Source: Maylandia zebra
Lineage: Eukaryota > Chordata > Actinopteri > Cichliformes > Cichlidae
Assembly: GCF_041146795.1 (NCBI RefSeq)
Contig: NC_135170.1
Coordinates: 27,150,033 to 27,214,032, forward strand
DNA length: 64,000 nt
Reading direction: 5' to 3'
Made by a program: the position numbers and the translations under genes. The number at the start of each line of letters is the position of its first letter. The first letter of the stretch is position 1. The notes under the pieces were generated by a model. That model was not told where the DNA came from. It saw only the letters and a list, made by a program, of their open reading frames with translations, and did not search any database. Positions 1 through 12,352 of this stretch are shown piece after piece.

Positions 1-108
1 GACACTGGCACAGCTACTGTATGAGGCAAAGCTAAATAACAGTTGAAGAAAACTGATACGTAACTTTGATTTGACGCAAGTTTGTGTAACTTTAGTAACT
101 GTCTCTCT

Positions 109-1173
109 TCACACCTCTGACACCTCACCCCTGACAGGGAGGTGTAAATCAAGACCATGGTGGCAAAAGCGGTTCACGGCCGACCAGCTGGCCTTCTGCT
201 TAATGAAGAGACGCAGCTTGTCCCTGAAGGTCTCTCCTAGAAAGCTGTAGATAATGGGGTTGAGGCAGCTGTTGGAGAAAGCTGCCAGATTAACAATGTG
301 GCCTGTGAGCGGGTAGTCGTGCCACAGGGTGGTAGCAGTCCTCTGCGATGGGTCAGCTGTGCCCTGCAGTAGCTGAATGCTGATGAAGACGTTCTCTGGC
401 AGCCAGCAGATGAAGAATACCAGAACCACCACCACAATCATGCGCAGAGCCTTCTGCCGCCGTGGCCACAGTCCACGGTGCTTCTGGGCCCTCATGAGAA
501 TTCGCCCAATCAGAGAGTAGCATAGACCAATGATGGAGAAGGGCACCAAAAAGCCAATGGTTACCTCCAGCCACTGAATCTCAAAGACATTGGCGAAACA
601 GAAGTGCACCTCACCTCTGTGCTGGGTCTGCACAATGGTGAAGGGGAGAAGCGTGGCCAGGATGGAGGCCATCCAAATGAGGCCACAGCTGAGCTTGGCG
701 TGCTGCATAGTCCTCAGTGGGTTGCTGCTCATGGAGCTAGCCAAGGCGATGTACCTGTCAAAGCTCATCCACGTGAGAAAAAAGATGCTGCTGTACATAT
801 TGACCTGCAGGAAAAGTGACATGAAGGTGCAGAGGACGGCGTAGTCGTAATACTTTTCATTCAGATTAAAGACCTCAATGAGGGAATCTGCCACCAGGAT
901 GAGGTCAGCTACAGCCAGGTTAACAAAGTAAAGATCGGGGATGGTCATCTTCTCTCTGTGGTTCAGGTTCACCACCAGGATTAAGATGTTACCAATAAAT
1001 CCAATAGGAAAAAGGAGGATGGTATACAGGCAGGAAAGGAAGAGACCAACGATGTATGACTGGTATTTGTCTGAGTTTTCGCTTAAGTCTGTAGCATTGT
1101 ATGGATATGAAGTGTTCAGTTGTTCCGTACTGTTTACATATATCCAGACCCAAGAGATTGTCTGCCCTTCCAT
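109..1173 (-). CDS. gper1: G protein-coupled estrogen receptor 1 (complete, 354 aa)
   Basis: This is a class A seven-transmembrane receptor; GPER1 is known to mediate rapid estrogen signalling through cAMP and EGFR transactivation, and in fish oocytes to maintain meiotic arrest. The N-terminus has three N-glycosylation sequons (N14, N20, N26). TM1 carries GN at 61-62, TM2 carries LAVAD at 86-90, and TM3 ends in a canonical DRY at 139-141. C115 and C192 can form the TM3-ECL2 disulfide. TM6 has CWLP at 256-259 and TM7 has NPIIY at 305-309, followed by helix 8. The last residues, SEV, fit a type I PDZ ligand. The length matches teleost GPER. The coding region is one exon; CCACAG just before the ATG (intron end about 1179) could be an acceptor for a 5' UTR intron, though its pyrimidine tract is weak. 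The stop codon is at 109-111, leaving only 108 bases of 3' UTR in the window. The next gene on this strand is gpr146, about 11 kb upstream. Confidence 0.95.
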   Translation of the reverse strand: MEGQTISWVWIYVNSTEQLNTSYPYNATDLSENSDKYQSYIVGLFLSCLYTILLFPIGFIGNILILVVNLNHREKMTIPDLYFVNLAVADLILVADSLIEVFNLNEKYYDYAVLCTFMSLFLQVNMYSSIFFLTWMSFDRYIALASSMSSNPLRTMQHAKLSCGLIWMASILATLLPFTIVQTQHRGEVHFCFANVFEIQWLEVTIGFLVPFSIIGLCYSLIGRILMRAQKHRGLWPRRQKALRMIVVVVLVFFICWLPENVFISIQLLQGTADPSQRTATTLWHDYPLTGHIVNLAAFSNSCLNPIIYSFLGETFRDKLRLFIKQKASWSAVNRFCHHGLDLHLPVRGEVSEV

Positions 1174-3825
1174 ACTGTCTGTGGTCGGCCTGTCCTAAAT
1201 CATAAGCCAAGTGTAAGTCACCTGTAGCTGCTACATCATTACACCACAGTAGTTCCCAGCTTCGCCTCTTCAAAGGGTGAATCATCTATGCTGTGACGGC
1301 ATGCTGGCAGAAGTCAGGTGAGTGGAGAGAATCTTTTATGGCTTCTTTGACCCCATGCTTACATCAAGTTTCATCTACCAAAAGATTTTTGAAGCCGAAC
1401 AGGAGCGCCTCCATGTCTTAAAATGGCCATTGGCCCTCAGCTTCTCCAATTCACATCACAACTGCAGTCCTGAGATTAAAGGGTGGCTTTTTTTTCTCCT
1501 CTTTTGAGTCATCTGATCTGAGTCCTGATTTGTCTCTTCAAGTCCACGTGTATCTCTATTCAGCAGGCTTTGACCCAAGATGTTATTGCTGTGACACCTG
1601 AGCTGTCTGAACAAAAACGCCCCTCCAAAAACAACAACATGAAAGACAATTAGGGGTAAAATCTTGGAAAAACAACACAAATCATTATAATCATGATACA
1701 AATGAGATATATCAGGTACATAACAGTTACTTAAAAATACTATCAAAGATAAAACATGAAAATTATACACCTTAAACAGAACATTTAGGGGAATAAATGA
1801 ATAGCAACAACCAAATGTGCACATTAACATTCAAGCTTTAGACTTAAACAGATGCATTGAAATCCTTCTTTAAAATCCTCAACCAATCCGAACACCCTCC
1901 CTGGTGAAACGCAGAGTGTATTCTGTATGGCAAACTTGACCTTTAACAAAAATTCTCAGCTCCCAGGGTTTTATTCCCATCAGAGTAAACCCCTCTGCAA
2001 TATTAATGCACTCTTGGGAGGCAAATATCATAAATTAATGTGTAGACTATGAATCTCACAAAGCAATATGTGTACAGTATATTTTTATCTTTACTTTAAA
2101 TGTCTCTGCTCTTTAAATGCATTGCACGTCATGATTGGGCTGCTAATTAGACTTTTCTATTAAACATTTAAAGGCAGTGCAAACCCTGAAATCTGATGGC
2201 AGCATTGATCAACAATTCACTTTATTCCTATATTTTTTCAACAATCAATTAATCAGGGTGGAGAATTTCAGTAAAAATCATCTGACATCTAAGAAATGTA
2301 ATATATTACAGCTTTCTGAGTGATTACTCAAGTTGAAGACCATAATACATAACTTGCGTAACTGCATTCACACAAGAGAAAGCCCCATTCACAGTGAAAT
2401 TAACTGAGTACATAGCGTAACACCCACACGTGATGTGCTATTTTCTGTCTTTTTAAGACAAAACACATGAAATACATAAATCTCCAACCAGTACAAAGAA
2501 TTTGGTGATAAAAAAAAATACACTTACATATAAATCTAGCATTTATTGCTCCTTCTTGCTTGCCTGGTGTAGAAGTCAGGGAGCCAGAGATTTGTATATC
2601 CCATGTCCAGGCTTCTCCTCTGCACCACCTGCTGTTTGGCCCAACCCTGTCTGGAAATGAGGGGAGGGCGGGAGGCAAGAGATGATCTGTCACGCATAGT
2701 TTGTCAACATGCTTCATTTCATTATCTTACTCTTTCTCCTCCGACTTAGTGATTCCAAGGATCTGACAAACATCTAAATCCTAAAATCACAGAATTGAAC
2801 AGGATGCGTGCTAAACTTTAAATCAAAGAAAAGTTCTGGCAACAATTAGATGCAGCGTGGTATTTACCTGGACACAACCAGCTTGTGTTGTTATAGAAAC
2901 CACATATTGTTTTAAGTATTTGTTCACCTGGGTAGCCTAGCATTTAGTCCTAGGGCCAGTGGAAAAATACCAGGCATTACCTTGCTTTTTCATTAGTATG
3001 CTTGTATAATAAGTAAAGAATTGATTTTTTTATGTACAACAAAAAACAGTGACGGTTGCTTATTCAATGCCCATGGTCAATACGACAATTACACCCAGAT
3101 AAATCTTTAAAACGCTGTGAGGTGTCACTTTCAATAAGTGGGAAACAAAACAGGCATTTTGCTACTGGCCAGGGTTTAACATCAGTATAATTTGTGCTCA
3201 TTTCTATTACACCTGAGACTATGGAGAGCTGTTGGATGTAGTGTTGGCTGATTTGGCATCTTCCTGAACACTCAGATGGATTAGCCACAGATACCTACAA
3301 TTATTCCAGACATACAATAACCATGTGCTAAAACAGAGCTATTTACTGAGAAGACATCAATGTGAAATTAAATTATGCTTGAAAATATAATAGATTAAAC
3401 TATCCCAGTATAATTATTGATGCCCTAAGCCTAAGCCTACTATAATTAAGAGTAGGTATTCCCAAATGATCAGTTGGCAGCTGCAAAAAACGGTAGCAGC
3501 TACGGAAAACAATGATGTAATCTTATAATAAATGAACTCATTAAACTCATTAGGGGACGTTATATACGTATCCAGTGGTGGATGCTAAAATTAACCTGAC
3601 CCTGTAATTCCAAGTGTATAATATTTTATACATGAATATTTAAAACCTCTATCGTCAATGTGACTTCCATTCACTTGAAACACCTAAACAAAAATACAGG
3701 CTGTAGCAAAAACAATATGACTTATAAATGCAAATTTTTACTTAATTTCTTTCATTTGTCAGAAGGTTCAAAGAGCGATTTAGAATACCTCTATGAGAAA
3801 ACCACCGAGGGAATAGTTCACCCTC
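1174..3825. other. Non-coding stretch upstream of gper1
   Basis: AT-rich sequence with no recognisable gene. It probably contains a gper1 5' UTR intron. A 124-codon frame on the minus strand at 1456-1830 has no recognisable domain and low-complexity hydrophobic content, so I read it as chance. Confidence 0.5.
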
Positions 3826-4080
3826 CCCGGGGTAGAGTTGTCGGGGCCCCACCCTGGAGCCAGGCCCAGGGAGGGTGTCTGAGGGTGAGCGTCTGGTGAC
3901 CGGGCCTTAGTCCATGGGGCCCGGCTGGGCACAGACCAAAATAAGGGACATGGGCCCATCTTCCTGCAGGTGGTGGGCACCATAGGGGTCGGATGCATTG
4001 TGAGCTGGGCGGCCACCAGGAGCAGAGGTCCTGGCGGAGCAATCCCCGGCGACCAAGACTGGCCAAGGTTCAATAAACAT
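3826..4080 (+). mobile_element. GC-rich LINE 5'-region fragment
   Basis: About 255 bases of strongly GC-rich sequence in AT-rich surroundings. The blocks around 3900-3920 (gggccttagtccatggggcc) and 3980-4015 (ataggggtcgg, gagctgggcggc) resemble, from memory, the region before the endonuclease domain of an abundant fish LINE; I cannot name the clade safely. It stops before any endonuclease sequence and runs into a T tract, so it is a truncated or chimeric copy. The open frames across it on the minus strand are antisense to the element. Confidence 0.5.
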
Positions 4081-4082
4081 AA

Positions 4083-4102
4083 TTTTTTTTTTTTTTTTTT
4101 TT
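4083..4102. repeat. T20 homopolymer
   Basis: Twenty uninterrupted T at the right edge of the GC-rich LINE fragment. It could be the poly(A) tail of an insertion on the minus strand. Confidence 0.85.
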
Positions 4103-6849
4103 ATCATTTTGGTATCCCAAGTAGCTGAAAAGTATAATCCTATCCCTATCACTCACAGTGACCTGTGAGCCAAAGGCTTGATGTGGAAAGTCTTTTTCTA
4201 ATTTTGGCTTTACAATATCATTAAACATCTTAATTTCTCAATATGAATTATACAAAAACACAATGGTAGAGTCTAAGGATAAAAAACGTGAAACTATAGA
4301 AGAGCATAATAGCTCACCTTCAAAAACAAAAACATCTAAGCAGGACTAAAGTGAAGAAAAATTGATAATTCAGGCAAAAGCTTCCAAAAGACCAAACTTG
4401 ACTGTAAACTTCTCACAAGGTGGGAAGGTCGCTTCATTTAAAGACAGCCTGGGGAAGGCAGGGAGTTGGGGTCAAAGCTGCATCAGTGCTGGTAGGTATG
4501 GTGTTGAAGTTCCTTTGGTATTGCTGTGTGCCAGCCTCAGGGCTTTAAAAAAAAGATGTGAGCAACAACAAAAAGTCTGTGGAGGTAGTGAATTTAAAGA
4601 CAGGGAAGGTCAACGCACTCAGAGGCGTCTGGGCTTGAAGTTTGGACAGAAAAACAAAAATAAATGTTAGAATTGAAGAAACTGCAGCCAACACAAAAAC
4701 AATACCTAATGATGTTGAATGATTTTCTTTCTCGTAAATAATGTGATGACAGGATTAGACAAAAAACAAACAAACAAACAAAATCAAACAGGCCGAAACC
4801 CAATGAATTAGCTCAAAACCTTGGACATATTAAATATCAGCATCCACCACTGTGAATTTATATTTGGCAGAAGATGAAGAAAAGCATAAAAGGTTCCCTT
4901 TAGAAAGGTAAAAAAAGGGAAACATGTGAACCTTGTTCCCCCAGCACAGGATTACAACTTAATCTGTTGTGTGTGGAGTTGCTCACATAAAGCATTACGA
5001 TCTTTACTGTGTTTTAATAATGTAAAAGACATAGCAGTATTGTTGAAGGGACTTTTAAGGGACAACAGCAGCATGCAACAGCAATATGTCGCAGAGCTTC
5101 ATGTCGTCAAGGAGCTGTGTTTTGGCAGTGAGGATATGGTACAGCAGAGCAACAGTAGCAGTCTGAGGGAGCAGACAGGGTCAATACAGCAGCTGGAAGC
5201 CCTGCTGGTGCAAACAACTTTGGGGTTTTGACAGGAGAGTGGACAACAGAGAGCTGTTTCTGTGGGTTACATAAAAGAGGATTTTAGCTGCGGTAGAAGG
5301 TCAGCACAGCAGCACACATGAAGAAAGACGAGAGCAGCAGGTCCGAGAGGTCATGCAGTCAGCCAGATTGGTGTGATTGTTTTTTCCCCAGCTACCTGAA
5401 ATCTGAGTTATTCAGTCTGCGTGACTTCACACAGATAAGGGGAAAGCGGGGATGTAGTGGTCAAATGTGCAAGTCAACAAAACCAAATTCATGATGACTG
5501 CTGAAGCACACTTAGTTGTATTTGTTTTAGTAGAGAACAAATACCTCACATATGCCATTCCCCACCAAAGCACGATAAAAAGCTGAAAAAGAAAAGGTAG
5601 GGCACTGACCGATTGTTGGATTTCTCTGCAGTATAAAACACTTCTGAGAAACAAATCAGGCTAAAGGTTACATAAAGTCTGGGCCTCATCTGGATAAGGT
5701 TTTTTGTTTTTTGTTCCAGCAAGATCTTGCACGGCTGAAAAGATATTGAGCAAGACACTTTTTAAAACTTACTTAAAAATGCTGCAGGAAATCTCTGTTT
5801 TCCATATTTTGCTCTTTATTATACAGATAAAAAACAAATCATTATACCAGTTTTTGCCTTTTTCATGATCTGCATAACATAGAATTTCCATACTGTGCTT
5901 CAAATATATATTTCTGTCTTGAGGCGTTTCAACTGGACTTACAGTATATGCTCAATGTTGTCAGAAAGGTTGCAGTTCATGCTTATGTCCACTGGATGGC
6001 CCACTGGCATTAACAGTGATTGATGTTGGAGTGGGATGAGCAGTGGGTTACAGGAATCCGGTAAAAGTCTTCTGTGGTGTTTACGATGATTTATGAAAGT
6101 GTCTGAGTGTTTCAAAGTATTAAAGCAGGTCAGATGTTGATGTTTTTATTCTAAAAATACACAGCAGGTCAACTGATGGATAAATGCACGATGAATCAAA
6201 CATTTCTTTTGGTCTCATTTTTTAAAAATTGAGCCATAAAATTCTGTCATAACTACAAAACATACTATTGTTATAACTCCTCTTTAAGAACTAGGCTAAA
6301 TATGGAAGCAATACTATCAGTACAACCAGTGTTAATGGGAAGTTTTGGGGTTTAACTGCTTGTGGTTGGGGGAGTGAAAGTGGGAGGTCTGGAGGAGGGA
6401 GGGTACAGCACCCTCATCTGCCTCCACTTACCGGTCTGATGTGCTGCTGGCTCTATTCAGCATCTCCCACAGCCACAACCACAAACTCTGAATGGAACAT
6501 CCTGCCTGAGTCCAGCTCCTCTGCACTGCTTCCAGGCCTATGTTTGATATTTAGCTGATGCTGGGATTTTTATTGTTAGTCTATTTTATTTTTTTTTATT
6601 TTTTTTTCGTTTCTGGAGATGAGAAGCAAAAAGAACAGGTTTGGCAATGGAGGAAGGGTGGGTTGAAATCAAAGCATCTGCCCTGGTGCACATGTTTCCC
6701 CAGAGCTGAAGCGATGCGATGGGCTGAACATGAAGGTTCCTTCCTGAAGCTTTCTGGTCTGTTCTGAATTTATTATGGTGGGAGATTTCAAACGTGTCAA
6801 GGCCAGACCTTCCACCATGTGAAAGGAACCGTAGCCCTGTTATTCTGCC
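4103..6849. other. Non-coding stretch
   Basis: No gene recognised. A consensus-like splice donor on the minus strand at 6431/6432 (ACCG then GTAAGTGG) is discussed as a possible gper1 leader exon. Otherwise I see only short A/T runs. Confidence 0.5.
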
Positions 6850-6886
6850 ATTTATCAAGAACATGTTCACCATGTTCTTGATAAAT
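6850..6886. repeat. Perfect 16-bp inverted repeat (hairpin)
   Basis: The left arm 6850-6865 is the exact reverse complement of the right arm 6871-6886, separated by a 5-base loop (ttcac). No transposon ends or coding frame explain it. Confidence 0.9.
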
Positions 6887-8677
6887 TGCAATCTTTAGAT
6901 TTGTTTTTTCTTTTGTACAACTGCTATCTTTTTGCTGTGCTCCTGCCTTTTCACTTCCTTTGCCCTATTTAATGTATTAATTCTTATTCTTTTACTATCA
7001 TGTGGAGGGTTTTCCTTGCCTGCAGTCAGACACTTTCGCTCTCTTTTTCTTGTGGCTTGGTTGCTCTAGGAATTCAGGATTTGACGCCACTTCTTCCCCT
7101 TTTTCTGATCCCAGCGTGAGATACCTGCGTGAGAACTGTAACCTGTTTGGTCTTGCTCCTGCCTTTACATTATATAGCCCAGTTTTCATCCACATTAAGA
7201 AAAAAACAGCGGTGGGTTAAGGTTTGTGTGTGAAATGTGGATGAGTGCCAGATAAAACATTTCAAACGGCAAGCCAAATTCTCCATCTTCATAGGTGGTC
7301 TCTGATACTGTGTGTAAGACCGAAGCCGACCCTCATACTTCTGGTCTGGCTGAACCTTTAAAGGAGAAAAACAACATTAAGACTAATGTAGCACATTACG
7401 AAATCTGTGCTATGTCAGCATTACTCCATTTCCAGACACATGCTGGTACACTTAAGAGCTTTTCCTGGTGCACTTAGCAAAATAAGGACGAAAGTGTGAA
7501 ACTTGTAACCTGACACACTTCACACTTCACGCTTTGCTTTTATTCCAAGCAGATAATCCATACCAGATAATGTGTATGTGTAACTTTACAGTATATGGCA
7601 AAAAAAGTCGTTTGACATTATTGGAAAAGATCTTCTATATGCTTTCCTTAATGCACCTGCAGGCCTGGGGGAGTTGGTATCAAGTGCAACATGTTGCTGC
7701 ATAGTTCCTTGAGGGCTTTTAGTTGGTGTGCAGTTGTTTGGGTTGTACGCGGTTTGTATGTTTCTTTGGACATAATCATGTGGGCTTGTAAACATGTCCA
7801 ATTACCCAATTGTAATCAGCAACACATATGAATAATAATCCCTGCGTGCATGACAAGTTTCCTGCTCTTTAAGAGTGACAAACAACTGACAAACTCAGTA
7901 ACTGATGAGTGATGGTTTGTGCTTTTTGAGTTAAAAAGCTCCGAGAAAGTTCAATCCTCAGAGATGGAAACAGCAGCCATGACAACCATGTTTTTTCACT
8001 TCATTATCATATCATTTCCAGATGCAGTGCACATGATTCAAGACCCCCCCCTCTTCCCACTGGAGATCTTATGTTTGCCTCTATATTTTGGTCTCTCAGG
8101 TATTATTAATCCACACACTGTTGTGCAATACAGTGTAACTGCTTCCTAACTGTAATATGAACATCATAACCGATTACTTCAGCCTGTTCAGATTTAACTG
8201 AAAAGTTGGCTGTTTATAGTGTGATCCTGCTAACTCACACACTTCAAGCTCTTACTTGCAGACATTGGCGCAGCTCTAGTGTGTAGGGCATTGTTATTAG
8301 ATGCCTACACAACATTGTTTTGTGACAGAGAATAGCAGCAGCCTCGGACTGTCAGACCCACAGAATGTTGGGAATGCTGCTATTTTCCCCAGCCTGTGTG
8401 TCCTGGTTAAAGGGTCCCTCCACAAAAGATGTGGTGTTAGCCATGTGGTAAGCAGGAAGGGAGCTGTGGCATTGTTCACAATCGCTTTCACTGCAGCTTA
8501 GAAATACAGGACAACCTACACAACTTTCACAGTCCCCTCCCAGATCTGATAAAGGTCTGTGGGATTAAGTTGCAGACATGCACTCAGTCTTCCTTAAAAA
8601 AGAAAACAAAAAACAATGCTTTTCACTCTATGCAGCCTTCATCATTAAAACGTGTAGTTTTTAAGCATTCTACTTTA
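6887..8677. other. Non-coding stretch
   Basis: No gene or clear repeat recognised; only short open frames without domain features. Confidence 0.5.
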
Positions 8678-9215
8678 CACTCACCAGCCGCTTCATCTGG
8701 ATACACATGTTCAACTGTTACTGCAAGTATTAACCAATAATCAGCCAATCATATGACAGCAACTCAGTGCATTAAGGTATGTGGAAGTGGTGAAAACAAC
8801 CTGCTGAAGTCCACACTGAGCATCCGAATGGAGACGAATGATTTACTGGGATTTTCCAGTAAAAACATCTCTCGGGTTTATAGAAACTGATCTGGAAAAA
8901 AAAACAAGCTATCCAGACAGGAAGGCAAAAAAAAAAAAAAAATGAATCTGAATGCACAACATGTTGTCCCACATAATGGGCTACAGGGGAAGACCATCCC
9001 AGGTGTCAGTCTGGTCAGCTATAAAAGTGCACTGAGGCTTTTACACAGGCTCACGAAAATAAGACGAGCCTCTATCTTTGCTGTAACATTAAGATGGTAG
9101 TTTAAAAATGTGACATAAACAACATGAAAACATCTCGTTGAATCTTTACTGTCAAGAATGAAGGCAGATTGTGGTGGTACAAGCAAAGTGTAATTAATAA
9201 AGTGGCCAGTGAGTA
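8678..9215 (+). mobile_element. Internally deleted Tc1/mariner-type element
   Basis: The left end begins cactcacc and continues like the terminal repeat of a common fish Tc1-like family (CACTCACCGGCCACTTTATT by memory). The right end reads aataaagtggccagtgagta, the inverted counterpart. TA dinucleotides flank both ends (8676-8677 and 9216-9217), as expected for this superfamily. Internal patches resemble the transposase gene but most of it is missing, and an A run interrupts it near 8928. It is non-autonomous and dead. Confidence 0.75.
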
Positions 9216-12200
9216 TATAAATGCCTACATCAGAGCTGATTCACTCATCCCATCATCTAATCAGGGGTACTACTGAGATTAGTGTCACTAATGAACAGCT
9301 CACATATGCACCACCAGTCCACCAATAACCAACATCTCAAGATGACTTTAACTTAGCCAACATCCACGTAAGCTCAGATCTATGGATTCAAAACACAAAC
9401 ATGTACACTATTTAAAAATAATACAAACATCTGACAAACAGAAACATTGTTCACATGACCACACGAATGGTAAGATTTCACTGAGACAGGAAGGAGCGGT
9501 TATATCCATTTTAGTTTATTGTTTAATCAGTCTTTGACTCAGCTGACAGTAGAGTACTTACAGAATCTAAATATATCTCTCAGAAAATAATACTGTATTT
9601 TTTCAAAGAGCACGGTGTCCTCCTGCAAGATTTTTACATACAATATATACAAATCATTTTGTACTATACATATACATTTGTATACACAGTCACAAAAGCA
9701 TAACATCTGAATGTGGATTCATCTGGATGTTTGAGGTTTGGTTGTTCAAATAACTAAAATGTATCTGTACTCGTTCAACATACAAGACCTCTTAGGGCTG
9801 TTTCTTTGCGCCGACGCGAGGTTTTGGCCACCTCTGAAATAATAAACCATTCTCAGACACGAGCAGCCATCTGAGTTAGGTGTGATTTGAGCTTTGATCA
9901 CGCTTTAGTTTCTAGATGTGAACATCACGCTATCACTCTATGTAGTGACCGCTGATCATTAATTCTGCCAAGGGATTGGGGTTGGATAGTTAAAAAACAT
10001 TTTTAAAAAAACAGACTAATGGATGAAATTGCAGCAGTGGTTAAAGAAAACTGATCAGGCAAAGTTAGGCAGCACATGCACACATCATCTTCAAGCAATT
10101 CAGAAAAACTCGATGGTATTTTGAAGCAAAACAGTGCAGTTATTTAGCTACTGGAATCTCTACATGATTGTCACTCTCTTAGTGTCGTTTGGTGCAGCTT
10201 CAGGACTTATGCTAAAAAAGATTAATTATGAGCACCCTCTGTTTGGATATCTTTTCATAACACTTACATGCAGTTGGTAGTGTATCACATGAACTGCATA
10301 AAATCAATTTAAGTACGTTTTTCGGAGGAATGAACTTATAATTACAAAACGTAGCAATTTCTATGCTACATTTAACAAAATAAAAGGACTTTTAGAAATT
10401 CAGTCCAGTGTTTGCTCTTCATTCCTAAATGCTCAGTTCACATTAGGACACTGAACTGAGAGCAAATAATGATTAACTGTGCCAAAAACCATCCATTCAA
10501 GGATTTTGTGGGGCAGCACATGATGCATTTTAGGTGAATACTATTTCCCAGTGACCGAATCCATATGCATGTAACGAGGGCAGCGCATGAAATGCTTGGA
10601 AAAATAGAGAGAGTGTGTATGTGACTTTGTTATAATCTTGACAGAAAAAAAGGGTCAAACCTGTTAGTACATCTGGCATTCCTTCACATTTTACAGCAAA
10701 AGAGCACTCGCCCAAATACTTCAAACATTTCAGCTCAGCTTTGGGTCATTAACAGAGTTAATGTGTGCTTGAAGGTGTAAATTAAAACTGAATACAAACA
10801 TACGATTCATATCAGAGCGCGCCCGTCTCCATTTAACTTCGAGTGGACGCCCCACCTTGCTGGTGTATCATTTCACAGGCTGATTAACAAACTGGCCTTT
10901 TAATTCAATATGCAAACTAATGCGGTGAAGCAGCAGACCGAATGCTAGAACGTGTTTTTAGTTCTGATAGCTGGGATTCGTCGCCATCAGATTGTTATGT
11001 TCACTGTTTACCATGGCAGGCAAGGAAGCAAAGCAGCTTTGATAATAATGTGCATGTGAGCAGCATTAAAGTTCAAACTCTTCTGTATTGTACACACTGC
11101 TTCTAGGTGCTTATCAAGTGGGCTTTTCATATGTTTAAGAAGGTTTTTGATACTGTTAGTGTGCAAAAACTTCACAGCCAGTCATGAGTCTTGTGGCCTG
11201 TGCATGACAACCCCTCAGGGCTCTCTCTGTGACCCTGTGTGGGGGTTCACTGATCCACTGGGTGGATAATTCCTGCAGAAATAGATCAAAAGTTAACAGA
11301 ACACTGGCTGTCAGCTCAGCTTAATGAGGGGATTTCAAACTGTTTGTGGTTATCAGGTAAGGTTATAATCAGCAGAGATCACACGAGGTATACTGGTTAT
11401 GTCTGAACCCTGAATACAAGCTTTACGTGAGTGTTCCATTTAGTTCTGTGTGATTTCAAAGTGGTGTAGATGTGTGTGTGTGTCTGTATATATATAGTGG
11501 AGCTTGACAGACGTAAAAATAATCTCTTTGTATGTTTGAGTGGATCAAAACTTCAGAATACAATCTTTGAAATTAAAATGGGAACATATCTTAATATCAG
11601 TACTTAGTTCTAGCCACAGGGTAGTATTGGTGTCCAAGACAAACTTAATATTGTACTCCAGCTTCAACATGTGAAGATTATTTAATCTGATAATCAAAAC
11701 AAATTAAAGCAGAAGGAAAACTGAGTTCAAATAAAAAAAAAAAGAAGTGGCCGAGGCTTATAGTTTGAGGGCGGTAAACAGTGATTTCCACTGGCACGCA
11801 CACCGTTCATTAGTGGTGGTTGCTTATGGGTATACCAGCCACCATCATTGCAGGGGTGGAGAGGGTTCTGTTAAAAAACTAAGTAACTTGGCTGCATTTG
11901 ATAATTAAACTTTTATAGCTTATTGGATCTGCTTGTGTGTTAGAGGTGAAATGTAGGCACAAAAACCACACCCACTCCAAAAGGAGGACGCGGAAAAACG
12001 GGATTTTTTTGTTGTGAAACTCTGTCCTCGGTAGTTATTGGATGATTGTTCCCAATTTACTACCCTTAAACTAGAAGCCTGAGTTTCTTGGTGGAGAAAT
12101 GTATTAAAAATAAACAAACAAACAAAAAAAACCAGCACTTAGTGGTTTTTGTTTGCATTGTCCCCTCATTGCAGACCTAGATAGAACAGATTAAAATCCG

Positions 12201-12352
12201 GGAAGGTGACAGGAAATTCCAGAGTTAGCTACGTCGCTCTCAAAACAGTCCGGGGTTGTGAGAGATCCCTGTCAGATACTGGCGCTATAGAGGGGAGATA
12301 AGTGCTGGCTAGGCCGAGAAGTGGAAAATGCAAGCAAGGGGGGCGGGGGATC
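9216..12352. other. Non-coding stretch downstream of gpr146
   Basis: AT-rich with no coding signal. Part of it, adjoining 12352, must be the gpr146 3' UTR; the polyadenylation site cannot be fixed from sequence alone. A short TG run lies near 11470. Confidence 0.5.
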
